Below the pieces are notes generated by a model that saw only the letters and a program-made list of their open reading frames with translations, searched no databases and was not told the DNA's origin. A program made the position numbers and the translations under genes. Below are positions 15,155 to 24,136 of a stretch of DNA of 64,000 nucleotides, in pieces (position 1 is the first letter of the stretch; the number at the start of each line of letters is the position of its first letter). This DNA comes from Bacillus marinisedimentorum (lineage in GTDB: Bacteria; Bacillota; Bacilli; Bacillales; Bacillaceae_O): contig NZ_LWBL02000013.1 in assembly GCF_001644195.2 (NCBI RefSeq), forward strand, positions 1 through 64,000, in the 5' to 3' direction.

Positions 15155-15415
15155 ATGAATGTATCAGTTGAACATACGCCTAACCCAAACGCGGTCAAAA
15201 TAACAGCGCCGGAAAACCTTTTCCAGGAAGGGAGTGTTTCCGCAAGCTCGGCCGATCAGACCGAACATCCAGTATTGAAATCACTCCTTTCAATCGCCGG
15301 CGTAGATAATGCCTTTGGAAACAGCAACTTTGTCACGGTAACAAAATCCCCTTCGGTTGAGTGGGCAGCCATCATGCCGGAGATCGAAGCGTTTTTTGAT
15401 GAGTACGGCAAATAA
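15155..15415 (+). CDS. Nfu N-terminal-domain scaffold-like protein
   Basis: An 86-aa protein equivalent to the N-terminal domain of Nfu-type Fe-S scaffold proteins, recognisable by EHTPNPNAVKI near 5-15 and VDNAFGNSNFVTVTKSPSVEW near 50-70. It lacks the cysteine-bearing C-terminal NifU domain, so it is a stand-alone accessory, probably aiding Fe-S proteins. GAGGAGG Shine-Dalgarno; strong terminator 34 bp downstream. Confidence 0.85.
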   Translation: MNVSVEHTPNPNAVKITAPENLFQEGSVSASSADQTEHPVLKSLLSIAGVDNAFGNSNFVTVTKSPSVEWAAIMPEIEAFFDEYGK

Positions 15416-15448
15416 GCTGTTGTGAAACTTCTATAATATTGTGGACCA

Positions 15449-15477
15449 AAAAGGATGGGAGGCGCTCCCATCCTTTT
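15449..15477. terminator. Bidirectional terminator after the Nfu-N gene
   Basis: Perfect 13-bp stem AAAAGGATGGGAG/CTCCCATCCTTTT with a 3-nt loop. The rest of 15478-15697 shows no gene. Confidence 0.88.
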
Positions 15478-15697
15478 CATCTTCCTGCAATTTGCAGACA
15501 AGCGGTGCCCGTGTCCTGGTTTAGTCAGCGTGAATAATGGCCAGTGCTGCGTGAAAACCATGAGCTGCGAGGGTGAAACCGCGGCACAACTGCTGCCCTT
15601 CTGCCCTAACATGAAGAAAGGCCCTGCTGAATGCTGTACATGACCAACAATCAGCAGAAGCCTCCAACAGAAACCGCTATCCTGCTTTCTTACCGTT

Positions 15698-16186
15698 TCA
15701 CGGCTGCTCCAGCGTAAACATCTTAACAACTGTCAACTTTTCCGGTTCTGCTTCTTCTCCATCAACCTTTGAAGCTGTTACGGTCAAAGCTGCTTCATAT
15801 TCACCTGCCGCTGCCTGCTCCGTTTTCCATTCATCAGACCAGCTTTTCGATTCACCGGGCTTGAGGGTGATGGTTTCAAGCGCCTGAGTGAACATTCTGC
15901 CGTCCGAGTATCGGTATACCTCATTCCCCGCTGAATCGGTTACGATTATTTCAAATTTCTGTCCGCTGGTAAACTCGATATCCGACTCATTATCCCCTTT
16001 GTTCGCGATGGTTATCGTAAAAGCAACAGCGTCCTCTCCAGGTGCGGCTTCACCTGATACTTCAAGGCCGCCAGCCTTCTGTTTTTCATCATCACTGTCA
16101 GAACCGTTTACAGGAGCACTTTTTTCAGATCCGCAGCCTGCCGCCAATAACAGCAGGGCTGCAGCAAGAACCCATTTTTTCAGCAT
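15698..16186 (-). CDS. BsuPI-type (intracellular proteinase inhibitor-related) lipoprotein
   Basis: A 162-aa exported lipoprotein: hydrophobic signal and lipobox LAAGC near 15-18, an acidic/serine linker, then a beta-sandwich domain with FTITIANKGDNESDIEFTSGQ and LKPGESKSWSDEW, the hallmarks of the BsuPI family. In B. subtilis the inhibitor gene ipi lies next to yitT, as here, but Ipi itself is intracellular whereas this one is lipid-anchored. Start ATG behind AAAGGGG. Confidence 0.85.
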   Translation of the reverse strand: MLKKWVLAAALLLLAAGCGSEKSAPVNGSDSDDEKQKAGGLEVSGEAAPGEDAVAFTITIANKGDNESDIEFTSGQKFEIIVTDSAGNEVYRYSDGRMFTQALETITLKPGESKSWSDEWKTEQAAAGEYEAALTVTASKVDGEEAEPEKLTVVKMFTLEQP

Positions 16187-16213
16187 AATTGCCGACCCCT
16201 TTCATCTCTAAAA

Positions 16214-17050
16214 CTATTCGCGCCGGAAGAAACCGAATATCCCGGTTGTCTCGACAATGTTTGTAAATGCCTGAGGGTCCACTTCCCTGATAATATGCTC
16301 AAGATCATAAAGCTCATAACGAGTAATGACCATAATAAGCATTTCCTTATCTTCCTTTGTGAAAGCACCTTTAGCAGGCAGTGTGGTAATGCCGCGGACG
16401 AGCTTCGAATGAATCGCCTTTTGCAGCTCTTCACCCTTTTTCGTGATGATCATTGCCGTCAGTTTCTCATGTCGTGTATGGATCGCATCTATGATCCTTG
16501 TTGAAACATAGAGGGTGACCAGCGTATAAAGCGCTTTTTCCCAGCCAAACAGCAAACCTGCAGTAACAATAATGACACTGTTCAGGACAAAAATATAATT
16601 TCCAACCGGACGGTCTTTCATACGTGAAAGAACCATCGCCACAATGTCAAGCCCGCCTGTCGAAGCACCCCACTTCAGCGTGAACCCGATGCCGAGTGCG
16701 GCTATGACACCGCCGAATACAGCATTCAGCAGAATATCCTCCGATAACGGATAAATAGGGATTACTTCCAGAAAAAAGGTGGTTGTTGCAACACTGACGA
16801 AGCTGTATATCGTAAAAGACTTGCCGACCTTTTTCCAGCCGAGTACCGTAACCGGGATATTCAGGACAAACAACAGAATACCAGTCGAAATATGTATCGA
16901 AGTGAATGCAAAAATACTCGATAACAGCTGCGCTACTCCTGTAAAACCGCTGGCATAGACATTTGCAGGGATTAAAAACAGGTTAAGGGAAAGTGCATTC
17001 AAAAGTGCACCGATTACTACAATGACGAATTTTTTCGATTCCAGCAGCAC
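16214..17050 (-). CDS. yitT: YitT-family membrane protein (DUF161 + DUF2179)
   Basis: A 278-aa protein with five or six N-terminal membrane helices (LNALSLNLFLIPANVYASGFTGVAQ opening) and a soluble C-terminal DUF2179 domain (about 220-275, GITTLPAKGAFTKEDKEMLIMVITRYE). Transport activity is suspected for the family but not established. GTG start behind AGGAGG. Divergent from the DegV gene, as in B. subtilis. Confidence 0.9.
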   Translation of the reverse strand: MLLESKKFVIVVIGALLNALSLNLFLIPANVYASGFTGVAQLLSSIFAFTSIHISTGILLFVLNIPVTVLGWKKVGKSFTIYSFVSVATTTFFLEVIPIYPLSEDILLNAVFGGVIAALGIGFTLKWGASTGGLDIVAMVLSRMKDRPVGNYIFVLNSVIIVTAGLLFGWEKALYTLVTLYVSTRIIDAIHTRHEKLTAMIITKKGEELQKAIHSKLVRGITTLPAKGAFTKEDKEMLIMVITRYELYDLEHIIREVDPQAFTNIVETTGIFGFFRRE

Positions 17051-17273
17051 AATCTTTCCTCCTTTTCATTTCCATCAAACCATCTGTCTGTTCCATCATT
17101 TATATCCTACCATTTCCTTAATGACTGCAACAGAACAACAGGATGATATATACCCATACCCCACTTGCATTTCTCTTCTAACGCGGAATTGTACAGAATA
17201 TGGATTGAATTTTTCGATTTTTACGGATAAACTGAAGTAAACTGAGAGTAGAACCGAGAGAAAGGTGAGACGT

Positions 17274-18134
17274 ATGAACGTTAAAATCATTGCTGACAGC
17301 GGGACTGACTTGCCGCTTTCCTTCTTCCAGGAAGAAAGCATCGAGTATTTGCCGCTTGTTGTCCACTTGAATAATGAAGACTATTTTGACCATGAAACGA
17401 TTAAACCGATTGATGTGTATGATGCAATGAGGGCAGGTGCCATTCCTAAAACATCACAGATCTCACCGGTCCGTTTCAAAGACGCTTTCACGAAATATGC
17501 CGAACAGGGACAGTCCTGCATCTATGTCGCCTTCTCATCTGAACTTTCCGGCACCTATCAGACAGCCGTCATGATGAAAAATGAAGTCCAGGAAGAATAC
17601 CCTGATTTCAAACTCGAAATCATTGATTCAAAAGCGGCTTCACTCGGCCATGGCCTTATCGTCAAAGAAGCGGCTAGACTGGCCAAAGACGGCAGATCAT
17701 TGGATGAAATCAAAGAGCGTGTCCTCTTTTACAGAGACCATATGGAGCACTTATTTACAGTGGACGACCTTGAATACTTATATAGAGGCGGAAGAGTAAG
17801 TAAGACAAGTGCGTTTGTCGGTACCCTCCTTAAGATAAAGCCGCTTTTGCATGTTGAAGAGGGAAAACTTATTCCGCTTGAAAAATTGCGCGGCAGTAAA
17901 AAGGTGTTAGGCCGGATGGTTGAATTGATGGACGAAAGAGGCGAAGGTCTTGATAAGCAACTTGTTGCCATCAGCCATGCCGACAGCCTTGAGCGTGCGG
18001 AAGAGCTGAAAAGCATGATCCAGGATAAATTCGGCACAACTGAATTCCTTATCGAGGACATCGGTGCCGTCATCGGTTCACATGCCGGCCCGGGCACAAT
18101 CGCGCTATTCTTTTTAAATAAACTTCCACAATAA
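17274..18134 (+). CDS. yitS: DegV-family fatty-acid-binding protein (YitS-like)
   Basis: A 286-aa two-domain DegV protein that binds long-chain fatty acids and acts with fatty acid kinase FakA. Motifs: KIIADSGTDLP near 3-13, KTSQISPVRF near 58, IYVAFSSELSGTYQTA near 85 (lipid head-group Ser), YLYRGGRVSKTSAFVG near 165, GSHAGPGTIALFF near the end. Start ATG 17274 behind AAAGGTGA; an in-frame GTG at 17265 is the alternative. Confidence 0.92.
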   Translation: MNVKIIADSGTDLPLSFFQEESIEYLPLVVHLNNEDYFDHETIKPIDVYDAMRAGAIPKTSQISPVRFKDAFTKYAEQGQSCIYVAFSSELSGTYQTAVMMKNEVQEEYPDFKLEIIDSKAASLGHGLIVKEAARLAKDGRSLDEIKERVLFYRDHMEHLFTVDDLEYLYRGGRVSKTSAFVGTLLKIKPLLHVEEGKLIPLEKLRGSKKVLGRMVELMDERGEGLDKQLVAISHADSLERAEELKSMIQDKFGTTEFLIEDIGAVIGSHAGPGTIALFFLNKLPQ

Positions 18135-18212
18135 CAAAACTCGCATACATACTGCCTTTCCGCTTGCTGCATCCTATATATAAAGGATTCCAACGGAAAG
18201 GAGCGAGCATCC

Positions 18213-18341
18213 ATGCCGACAAAAGATGACGATAAAAAGGCGAAAGACAACAACGCAAAGCGCCAGCTGAAAAATGAACGCCGCGACCAGAACAGACAGC
18301 GCGGCGAACGGCAGTTTTCCAAAAAAACAGATCACCTTTAA
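18213..18341 (+). CDS. DUF3941-type small protein
   Basis: A 42-aa highly charged protein, MPTKDDDKKAKDNNAKRQ... ending RQFSKKTDHL, a pattern typical of the small Bacillus DUF3941 family. Shine-Dalgarno AAAGGAG 10 nt before the ATG. Function unknown. Terminator 8 bp downstream. Confidence 0.8.
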   Translation: MPTKDDDKKAKDNNAKRQLKNERRDQNRQRGERQFSKKTDHL

Positions 18342-18348
18342 TATTCGA

Positions 18349-18393
18349 AAACGCACATTTCATCACACCGGGAATGTGCGTTTATTTTTTATT
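18349..18393 (+). terminator. Terminator of the DUF3941 gene
   Basis: AACGCACATT/AATGTGCGTT stem followed by a T-rich run. Confidence 0.88.
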
Positions 18394-18713
18394 TGGCTGT
18401 AGGAAATGCCCCGTTCGGATCGGCAATGTCCCTTTTTTTGCAGCAAGGAGTGTCAGTTTCATGATTGCGTGACAGCTGATGTATGAGTTTTAAACGGTTC
18501 TCTGGCAAGTTTCAACCCCAAGCGGAGATTTCACGCGGATTGGACCGCAGCTATGTCATTAAAATGCACGTCACAAATTCGTGTTTTTATGCGGAAATCC
18601 CCTATTTCACACCCCAATTTAATATTCAAGCCAGATGATCGCTGTTCCACACCCCACGGCTTCACGGCCACTATGCCCACTCACCCGGCATTCAAACGCC
18701 GCACTCAATCCGA
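18394..18713. other. Gene-free stretch below the NCS2 permease gene
   Basis: Short repeated words (atttcac, ttcacaccccA) suggest decayed intergenic repeats. No gene, promoter or terminator could be supported. Confidence 0.4.
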
Positions 18714-20003
18714 TCAACCGGCCCTCTTCCATCTCATAAACCTGACAATCTGTTCCATCAGTATGCACACGATAAGGCCAAGGATCAGTCCGTTATTGAC
18801 CACAGTCTGCAAAAATGACGGCAGGCTGTGTACGGCATCCGCAGGCACAAACATGCCGCCAAAGCCAATCATAATTGAAACAGCAATAATAAAATATTCC
18901 GTCTCACTGGGATCAGCCTCCACGTATGACTTGAGACCGATGCCAATGAGACTTGCGATCGGCACGAATACAGTTGCATATCCTACTGGCGCCGGCAGTG
19001 CCGCAAAGAATGATGTGACTGCTGGAAAAAGACTGATGGCAGCCAGCAGTCCGCTTCCTATCATAAAAGGGAGCCGTTGCGCCACTTTTGTTTCTTTTAT
19101 GAAACCAGCTGTGCCAGAAATCGGCACTGGGCCAACTGCTGAAAAAATACCGCTCAGCCACTGGTTCACAGCCATGACGAAACTGGCCTTTTCCATATTG
19201 ACGGTTTCCGTACGGTGTCCCTGCTTCTCCAAAACAGATTCAACAGCCTGAACGGTCGCAATCATATTTGTCAAAAGGAGCAATCCTACCAAAATGGCTG
19301 TCACTCCCATGCCGGCCTGGAAAGATGGCATGCCCCAAACGAAAACTTCGGGAACAGACATCCATCCTTCCGCGGGTTTAACGGCAACGGTTAAATCAAA
19401 TGCCGCAAACAGGATCCATCCGATGATCAATGTAATTAGAACGGAATAACTGCTCAACAGACGATTGGAAGACTTAGAAAGTAAAATTGAAATGATGACG
19501 ACTACAAATGACAGCACTGCGACCCGGACATGGATGCCTTCTGTCACATAACCGATGCCGAGCATCCCCTTGATAAAAGATCCGCTCAACTGTGCGCCGA
19601 GCAAAATCAAATATGTTCCTGTAACAAGCGGCGTAAACAGCACACGGATATATTTGACAAGCTTAAAAACAGCAAGAAAGGCAAATAAAAAACCGCTGAT
19701 GAACAGCGCCCCTTCCAACTGCCTCAGCGCATCATAAGGATCGAGACCGCCTGCTGCCGCAAAGCCTGCATAGATTAAAAAGATCCCCCACCACAATCCG
19801 GCCGGCCCTTCCATGATCGGCAGCCTATGGCCGAGCGCCGCCTGAAGAATCCCGGCGATGCCAAGGACAAACAGTGTCCGCTGCATAAAAGCAGCGATTT
19901 CGGGCAAGGGCAGGCCGAATGCGCTGCCAATGGAAAGCGGAGCAACGATGCTGCCGGCAAGTATGAAAACAAACCATTGCAAAGACCCGAGTGTTGTCCG
20001 CAT
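18714..20003 (-). CDS. NCS2-family purine/pyrimidine permease
   Basis: A 429-aa transporter with about 14 hydrophobic segments, related to uracil/xanthine:cation symporters. Family features: IVAPLSIGSAFGLP near 20, EGPAGLWWGIFLIYAG near 65, ANMIATVQAVESVLE near 250 and GPVPISGTAGFIKETKVAQR near 290 (substrate-site loop). Start ATG behind AAAGGGGG. Monocistronic by context, with no purine riboswitch seen upstream. Substrate cannot be told from sequence. Confidence 0.9.
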   Translation of the reverse strand: MRTTLGSLQWFVFILAGSIVAPLSIGSAFGLPLPEIAAFMQRTLFVLGIAGILQAALGHRLPIMEGPAGLWWGIFLIYAGFAAAGGLDPYDALRQLEGALFISGFLFAFLAVFKLVKYIRVLFTPLVTGTYLILLGAQLSGSFIKGMLGIGYVTEGIHVRVAVLSFVVVIISILLSKSSNRLLSSYSVLITLIIGWILFAAFDLTVAVKPAEGWMSVPEVFVWGMPSFQAGMGVTAILVGLLLLTNMIATVQAVESVLEKQGHRTETVNMEKASFVMAVNQWLSGIFSAVGPVPISGTAGFIKETKVAQRLPFMIGSGLLAAISLFPAVTSFFAALPAPVGYATVFVPIASLIGIGLKSYVEADPSETEYFIIAVSIMIGFGGMFVPADAVHSLPSFLQTVVNNGLILGLIVCILMEQIVRFMRWKRAG

Positions 20004-20439
20004 GTTATTCCCCCTTTCGTTTGTGGCTTTTCCTTCCCTTTAGGTTTAGCAGAAAATTAACCGTGACCTTACCTTATTATGAATGCCCATGTTAAGCCTC
20101 AAGATTATCATCAGCGTGGTTTTTATCGGACGTAGACTTCTGGTTCCACTGAAAATCACCTCGATTTCCGCGGAGCTTCCGGACAATCTTCCTCACCCGG
20201 GCTGCTGGCCTTGTGGCGTCCGTATTCCCAAGGATGTGAATAAGCGTCCCCGGAAGTCCTGTGACTATCCAAACCTCCAGCGAAGCCGGGGCTCGATGGT
20301 TCGGCAGCAAAAAGCGAAGACTGGTTTTGACGACCCTCCTATCAACTTGTTAATTCAGCGCCTTCCGTAAACAACTTGATTTTCTTCCGTTAATACAGGA
20401 TATTATGTATATAAAGAGGTACGGATTGGAGGAATAAAA
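20004..20439. other. Intergenic region with decayed GC-rich repeat
   Basis: 20150-20310 contains GC-rich words (gatttccgcggag, cctcacccggg, ccccggaagtcc) reminiscent of the 62.1-kb element but too diverged to align. The yajQ promoter should lie in 20370-20425; candidate TATTAT near 20399. No gene seen. Confidence 0.4.
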
Positions 20440-20931
20440 ATGGCAAAAGACAGTTCATTTGATATTGTATCAAAAATTGACATGCAGGAAGTCAGCAATG
20501 CAATCAATATCGCAAAAAAAGAAATTCAAAATCGTTATGACTTCAAAGGCTCAAAAAGTGACATATCCCTTGATGACGAAGAACTGGTGCTCATTTCAGA
20601 CGATGAGTTCAAGCTTGAACAGCTTAAGGACGTCTTGATCGGCAAACTGGTGAAACGAGATGTGCCTGTCAAGAACCTTGATTACGGAAAGGTTGAGCCG
20701 GCTTCAGGCGGGACCGTGCGCCAGCGCGCCAAACTCGTCCAGGGCATCGATAAGGAAAACGCCAAGAAAATCAACACGATTATCAAAAACGCCAACCTGA
20801 AAGTGAAAAGCCAGATTCAGGACGACCAGGTCCGTGTCACCGGCAAAAGCCGCGATGATTTGCAAAAAGTGATTGCAGCCATCAAAGAGTCCGACCTGCC
20901 CATTGATGTACAATTCGTCAACTATCGGTAA
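20440..20931 (+). CDS. yajQ: YajQ-family nucleotide-binding protein
   Basis: A 163-aa protein of the UPF0234/YajQ family: [25 protein letters not shown] opening, [12 protein letters not shown] near 30-42 and [12 protein letters not shown]-like [16 protein letters not shown] near 85-100, in a double ferredoxin-like fold. Some members bind cyclic di-GMP; the B. subtilis role is unclear. GGAGG Shine-Dalgarno. Confidence 0.93.
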   Translation: MAKDSSFDIVSKIDMQEVSNAINIAKKEIQNRYDFKGSKSDISLDDEELVLISDDEFKLEQLKDVLIGKLVKRDVPVKNLDYGKVEPASGGTVRQRAKLVQGIDKENAKKINTIIKNANLKVKSQIQDDQVRVTGKSRDDLQKVIAAIKESDLPIDVQFVNYR

Positions 20932-20967
20932 TCACCTAAAGGAGACATAGGTTTGCAGGATCTGTTT

Positions 20968-21092
20968 CGGGTAATTCGTTCCCTGAAAAACGGGAATGGT
21001 CATGATTACCGGTGTACCATTTCCACTAATCGGATACAAATGAATTTATCCTGCGGCTTTTACAGGAACGATTCACTCAGAATCGTTCCTGT
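20968..21092. other. Two long hairpins without U-runs
   Basis: First, GGTAAT...CGTTCCC/GGGAATG...ATTACC nested arms (20968-21010). Second, a perfect 13-bp stem TACAGGAACGATT/AATCGTTCCTGTA with a 7-nt loop (about 21060-21092). Neither has a terminator tail, and the overlapping ORF (20953-21237) lacks a Shine-Dalgarno. Confidence 0.65.
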
Positions 21093-21433
21093 AATTGGGG
21101 TATACCTGTTTATGAAGACGATTCCCTTAAAATCGCCCCCTCCCCTAATTGACGAAAATCTAGTTTATAAATGCAACCCTCTCACGCCCTTACCATCCTC
21201 CCTGGCCAAAGCAGAAATACAATATGCGAATACTTAGTCATTTATTGAGCTCCACCTGATGCTCCCCCGTAAACTCAGCAGTCCAGTTCCCTACATACCG
21301 AGTTTTCACTATTTGTATACAGCTTTCCTGTCTTTCTTCACGTATACTATTGAAAGAATCAGCTCTTTACGTCAAATGGACTTATTCACTTTAAATACGT
21401 TAGAAAGTTCACAAACTGTTCAATGAATCCCCA

Positions 21434-21516
21434 TTGATTCCATATACCTCTTCCCGTATTATTGAGGATGTAGATGAGATACCCGCGGGGGTAACAAATA
21501 ACTCCCCCGCTTTTTA
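21434..21516 (+). promoter_or_regulatory. Promoter followed at once by a terminator upstream of cdr
   Basis: TTGATT (21434-21439), 17-bp spacer, TATTAT (21457-21462) predicts a start near 21469. Only about 16 nt later a GCGGGGG/CCCCCGC stem (about 21486-21511) ends in TTTTT, 70 bp before the CoA-disulfide reductase ATG. It may be an attenuator or a very short RNA. The remainder of 21093-21433 shows nothing. Confidence 0.5.
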
Positions 21517-21585
21517 AAAGAAAAAGTTTGTTCATAACTTAACATTTTACTTTTTAAAGGATTAACATCCGTAGGAGGAATTCAT

Positions 21586-23307
21586 ATGTCAAAAAAAATC
21601 GTAATCGTCGGTGGAGTAGCTGGCGGTGCAACTACAGCAGCGAGACTTCGCAGACTCGATGAAACATCAGAAATCGTTCTTTTTGAAAAAGGTGAATATA
21701 TTTCATTTGCAAACTGCGGTTTGCCATATTATATCGGCGAGACAATCAAGGATCGTGATGCCCTTTTAGTACAGACAGTTGAAGGCATGTCAAAGAAATT
21801 CAACCTGGACATCCGTAATCTAAGTGAAGTTGTCAGCATTGACCGCAATCATAAGACAATTGTCGTAAAGAACGTGCAAACCGGTGAGCTTTATGATGAA
21901 ACGTATGACAAACTTGTCCTTTCGCCTGGAGCCAAGCCGCTTGTTCCGCCAATTCCGGGCCTTGATAAAGCTGAAGATGTCTTCACTTTGCGCAACATAC
22001 CGGATACGGACAAAATCAAAGATTTCGTAGATAATGCAAAACCTGGAAAAGCGACTGTCATCGGCGGCGGGTTCATCGGCGTTGAAATGGCTGAGAACCT
22101 TCATGAACGAGGCGTGGAAGTGACACTTGTCGAAGCAGCAAACCAGATCATGGCACCTGTTGACTATGAAATGGCATCCATTCTTCATCAGCATTTGCGT
22201 GATACAGGGGTCAACCTCATTCTTGAAGACGGAGTGAAGGAATTCAAAGATTATGGCCGCAAAATTGTGCTTAACAGTGGTTTGGAAGTCGAAAATGACC
22301 TTGTCATCCTGTCAATCGGTGTCAAGCCTGAAAGCAAACTCGCCGTTGATGCCGGACTTGAAGTCGGGGAACGCGGCGGCATTAAAGTGAATGACTATCT
22401 GCAAACGAACGACCCGGACATTTATGCAATTGGTGATGCAATCGAAGTTACCGACTACATCACACGCAAGCCGACAATGATTCCGCTGGCGTGGCCGGCA
22501 AACCGCCAGGGCCGGATTGTCGCTAATAACATTTATGGAAAAGAAGAAAGATATCAAGGCACAATGGGTACATCGATTGCCAAGGTATTTGATTATACTG
22601 TTGCAGCAACCGGAAACAATGAAAAACTTCTCCAGCGCCACGGTATCGAGTACAAAGTTGTTCATGTCCACCCTGGTTCACATGCAGGATATTATCCTGG
22701 ATCCTATCCAATTGCGCTGAAATTGATTTTTGATCCGGATACCGGCAAAATCTTCGGTGCCCAGGGTGTCGGCCAGGATGGTGTCGATAAGCGGATTGAT
22801 GTCATTGCGACTGCAATAAAAGGCGGCCTGACTGTTGAGGACCTGCCAAACCTTGAGCTTGCCTATGCTCCTCCATTCTCTTCCGCAAAAGATCCTGTCA
22901 ACATGGCCGGATATGTAGCTGTAAATATGATGGAGGAAATGACAGATACGGTCCAGTGGCATGAAATTGATGAAATTGTTGCCAACGGCGGCTACCTGAT
23001 CGATGTCCGCGAACCGGCAGAACGTAAATTCGGCTATATCAAAGGCTCGAAAAACATTCCGCTTCCTGAACTTCGTGAACGCTTGAATGAACTTCCGAAG
23101 AATGAAGTCATTCACGTAACATGCCAGGTCGGCCTGCGCGGATACCTTGCAACAAGACTCTTGACCGAAAACGGCTTTACCGTGAAGAACCTTGACGGGG
23201 GATGGAAAACATACTCTTCTGTATTCGGCACAGGAGTTGGAGCCGCTGACACTGAAGTCAATGATTCCGGTGTAGCCCGCGCTGCAAAAAAAGATGAAGA
23301 AATATAA
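21586..23307 (+). CDS. cdr: CoA-disulfide reductase with C-terminal rhodanese domain
   Basis: A 573-aa flavoprotein of the CoADR-Rhd (per/polysulfide reductase) type: FAD motif VIVGGVAGGATTAARLRRL near 6-24, active-site Cys44 in ISFANCGLPYY, NAD-binding GGGFIGVEMAENLHERG near 162, FAD-binding IYAIGDA near 283, dimerisation domain 330-450 and rhodanese domain about 465-550 with catalytic Cys near 513 in CQVGLRG. It reduces CoA disulfide and persulfides and supports redox balance in organisms using CoA as a thiol. Start ATG behind GTAGGAGG. Confidence 0.94.
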   Translation: MSKKIVIVGGVAGGATTAARLRRLDETSEIVLFEKGEYISFANCGLPYYIGETIKDRDALLVQTVEGMSKKFNLDIRNLSEVVSIDRNHKTIVVKNVQTGELYDETYDKLVLSPGAKPLVPPIPGLDKAEDVFTLRNIPDTDKIKDFVDNAKPGKATVIGGGFIGVEMAENLHERGVEVTLVEAANQIMAPVDYEMASILHQHLRDTGVNLILEDGVKEFKDYGRKIVLNSGLEVENDLVILSIGVKPESKLAVDAGLEVGERGGIKVNDYLQTNDPDIYAIGDAIEVTDYITRKPTMIPLAWPANRQGRIVANNIYGKEERYQGTMGTSIAKVFDYTVAATGNNEKLLQRHGIEYKVVHVHPGSHAGYYPGSYPIALKLIFDPDTGKIFGAQGVGQDGVDKRIDVIATAIKGGLTVEDLPNLELAYAPPFSSAKDPVNMAGYVAVNMMEEMTDTVQWHEIDEIVANGGYLIDVREPAERKFGYIKGSKNIPLPELRERLNELPKNEVIHVTCQVGLRGYLATRLLTENGFTVKNLDGGWKTYSSVFGTGVGAADTEVNDSGVARAAKKDEEI

Positions 23308-23309
23308 GA

Positions 23310-23429
23310 AATGCGCAAGGCGCCCGCTTAGCGGCGTACGCATAAGCGGGGGTACCCGCAGGAAGGCGGTTTTTCCTTCCGGAGGGGATCACCGCTTATG
23401 ACGATAGCCGCTGGCGCCTGGAGCTGGAC
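23310..23429. repeat. Interspersed ~120-bp repeat, copy 2
   Basis: Begins aaatgcgcaaggcgc just after the cdr stop and ends ctggcgcctggagctggac. Matches 7128-7247, with most differences in the 5' half. Arms such as cgcttagcgg and aagcgggggtacccgc give it a folded character. Confidence 0.85.
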
Positions 23430-23483
23430 ATTGATCCTGCTTGAAAACTTACCTTTCTTACCTATTAAAAGATGAGCCATTTG

Positions 23484-23515
23484 AAAACCAGGCGTGCGTT
23501 TACGCCTGGTTTTTT
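23484..23515 (+). terminator. Terminator downstream of cdr
   Basis: AAAACCAGGCGT/ACGCCTGGTTTT perfect stem followed by further T. Confidence 0.88.
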
Positions 23516-23530
23516 CGGTCTATAAAGGGA

Positions 23531-24046
23531 TCAGAAATCAAAAAAAACTTCCTTTGAAATGACGAGCATATGCGTGTCGGGATTCCCATCTTCAGCAGGC
23601 TTTTCAGGAATGCCTGCCATTTGTTTTTCTCCCTCACTTTTGGCAAACACAAGTGTTTCAAGAGCAGGCGCTGTTAATTCGTTCATTTTATGCACAGAAA
23701 TATAGACTTCATCAAGCGGCAATGTGCTAAAAGCTGCTTTCAACATTTCTTTAATGGCGGCTGCATAGAAGCCTGGCTTATCCTCCACTATCCACATTTC
23801 AAGTTCAGCGTTACGTCTGTCCCTGTCAATGTTAACCAGTGAGGCAATCCCAGCCAGCCGGGCATCCTCATCCAGGATGCCCCTGCTGTAAGTTGTGCCC
23901 TTCTCTTCTTCCTCATTCATTTTCTTAATATGATCCATTACATCATAAATCGAATCCATCCGGAAGCCAGGATATTCCGCTTCGTTGTTATTCCGGCTGA
24001 GTTTGAATACACCTTCCGCATAACTGCCATCCAACTTGACAAGCAT
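23531..24046 (-). CDS. GNAT-like acetyltransferase family protein
   Basis: A 171-aa protein with a GNAT-like layout: ARLAGIASLVNIDRDRRNAELEMWI (beta-4/beta-5 region) near 66-90, then an acetyl-CoA-site helix that is poorly conserved (GFYAAAIKEMLKAAF). The classical Q/RxxGxG/A loop is not obvious, so activity is uncertain. Weak Shine-Dalgarno. Separate from the clearer GNAT gene upstream on the same strand. Confidence 0.65.
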   Translation of the reverse strand: MLVKLDGSYAEGVFKLSRNNNEAEYPGFRMDSIYDVMDHIKKMNEEEEKGTTYSRGILDEDARLAGIASLVNIDRDRRNAELEMWIVEDKPGFYAAAIKEMLKAAFSTLPLDEVYISVHKMNELTAPALETLVFAKSEGEKQMAGIPEKPAEDGNPDTHMLVISKEVFFDF

Positions 24047-24136
24047 CCTGGAATCACCGTACCTTCCTTTTTCTCTTAAGATATGCCCTTAATCATATCA
24101 TAAGAAGAGATGTTGTTCAGCGGGTGTATGAAATTG

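Noticed and set aside
20953-21237. A 94-codon ORF downstream of yajQ
   Set aside because: No Shine-Dalgarno, runs through two perfect hairpins, and the composition is not protein-like.
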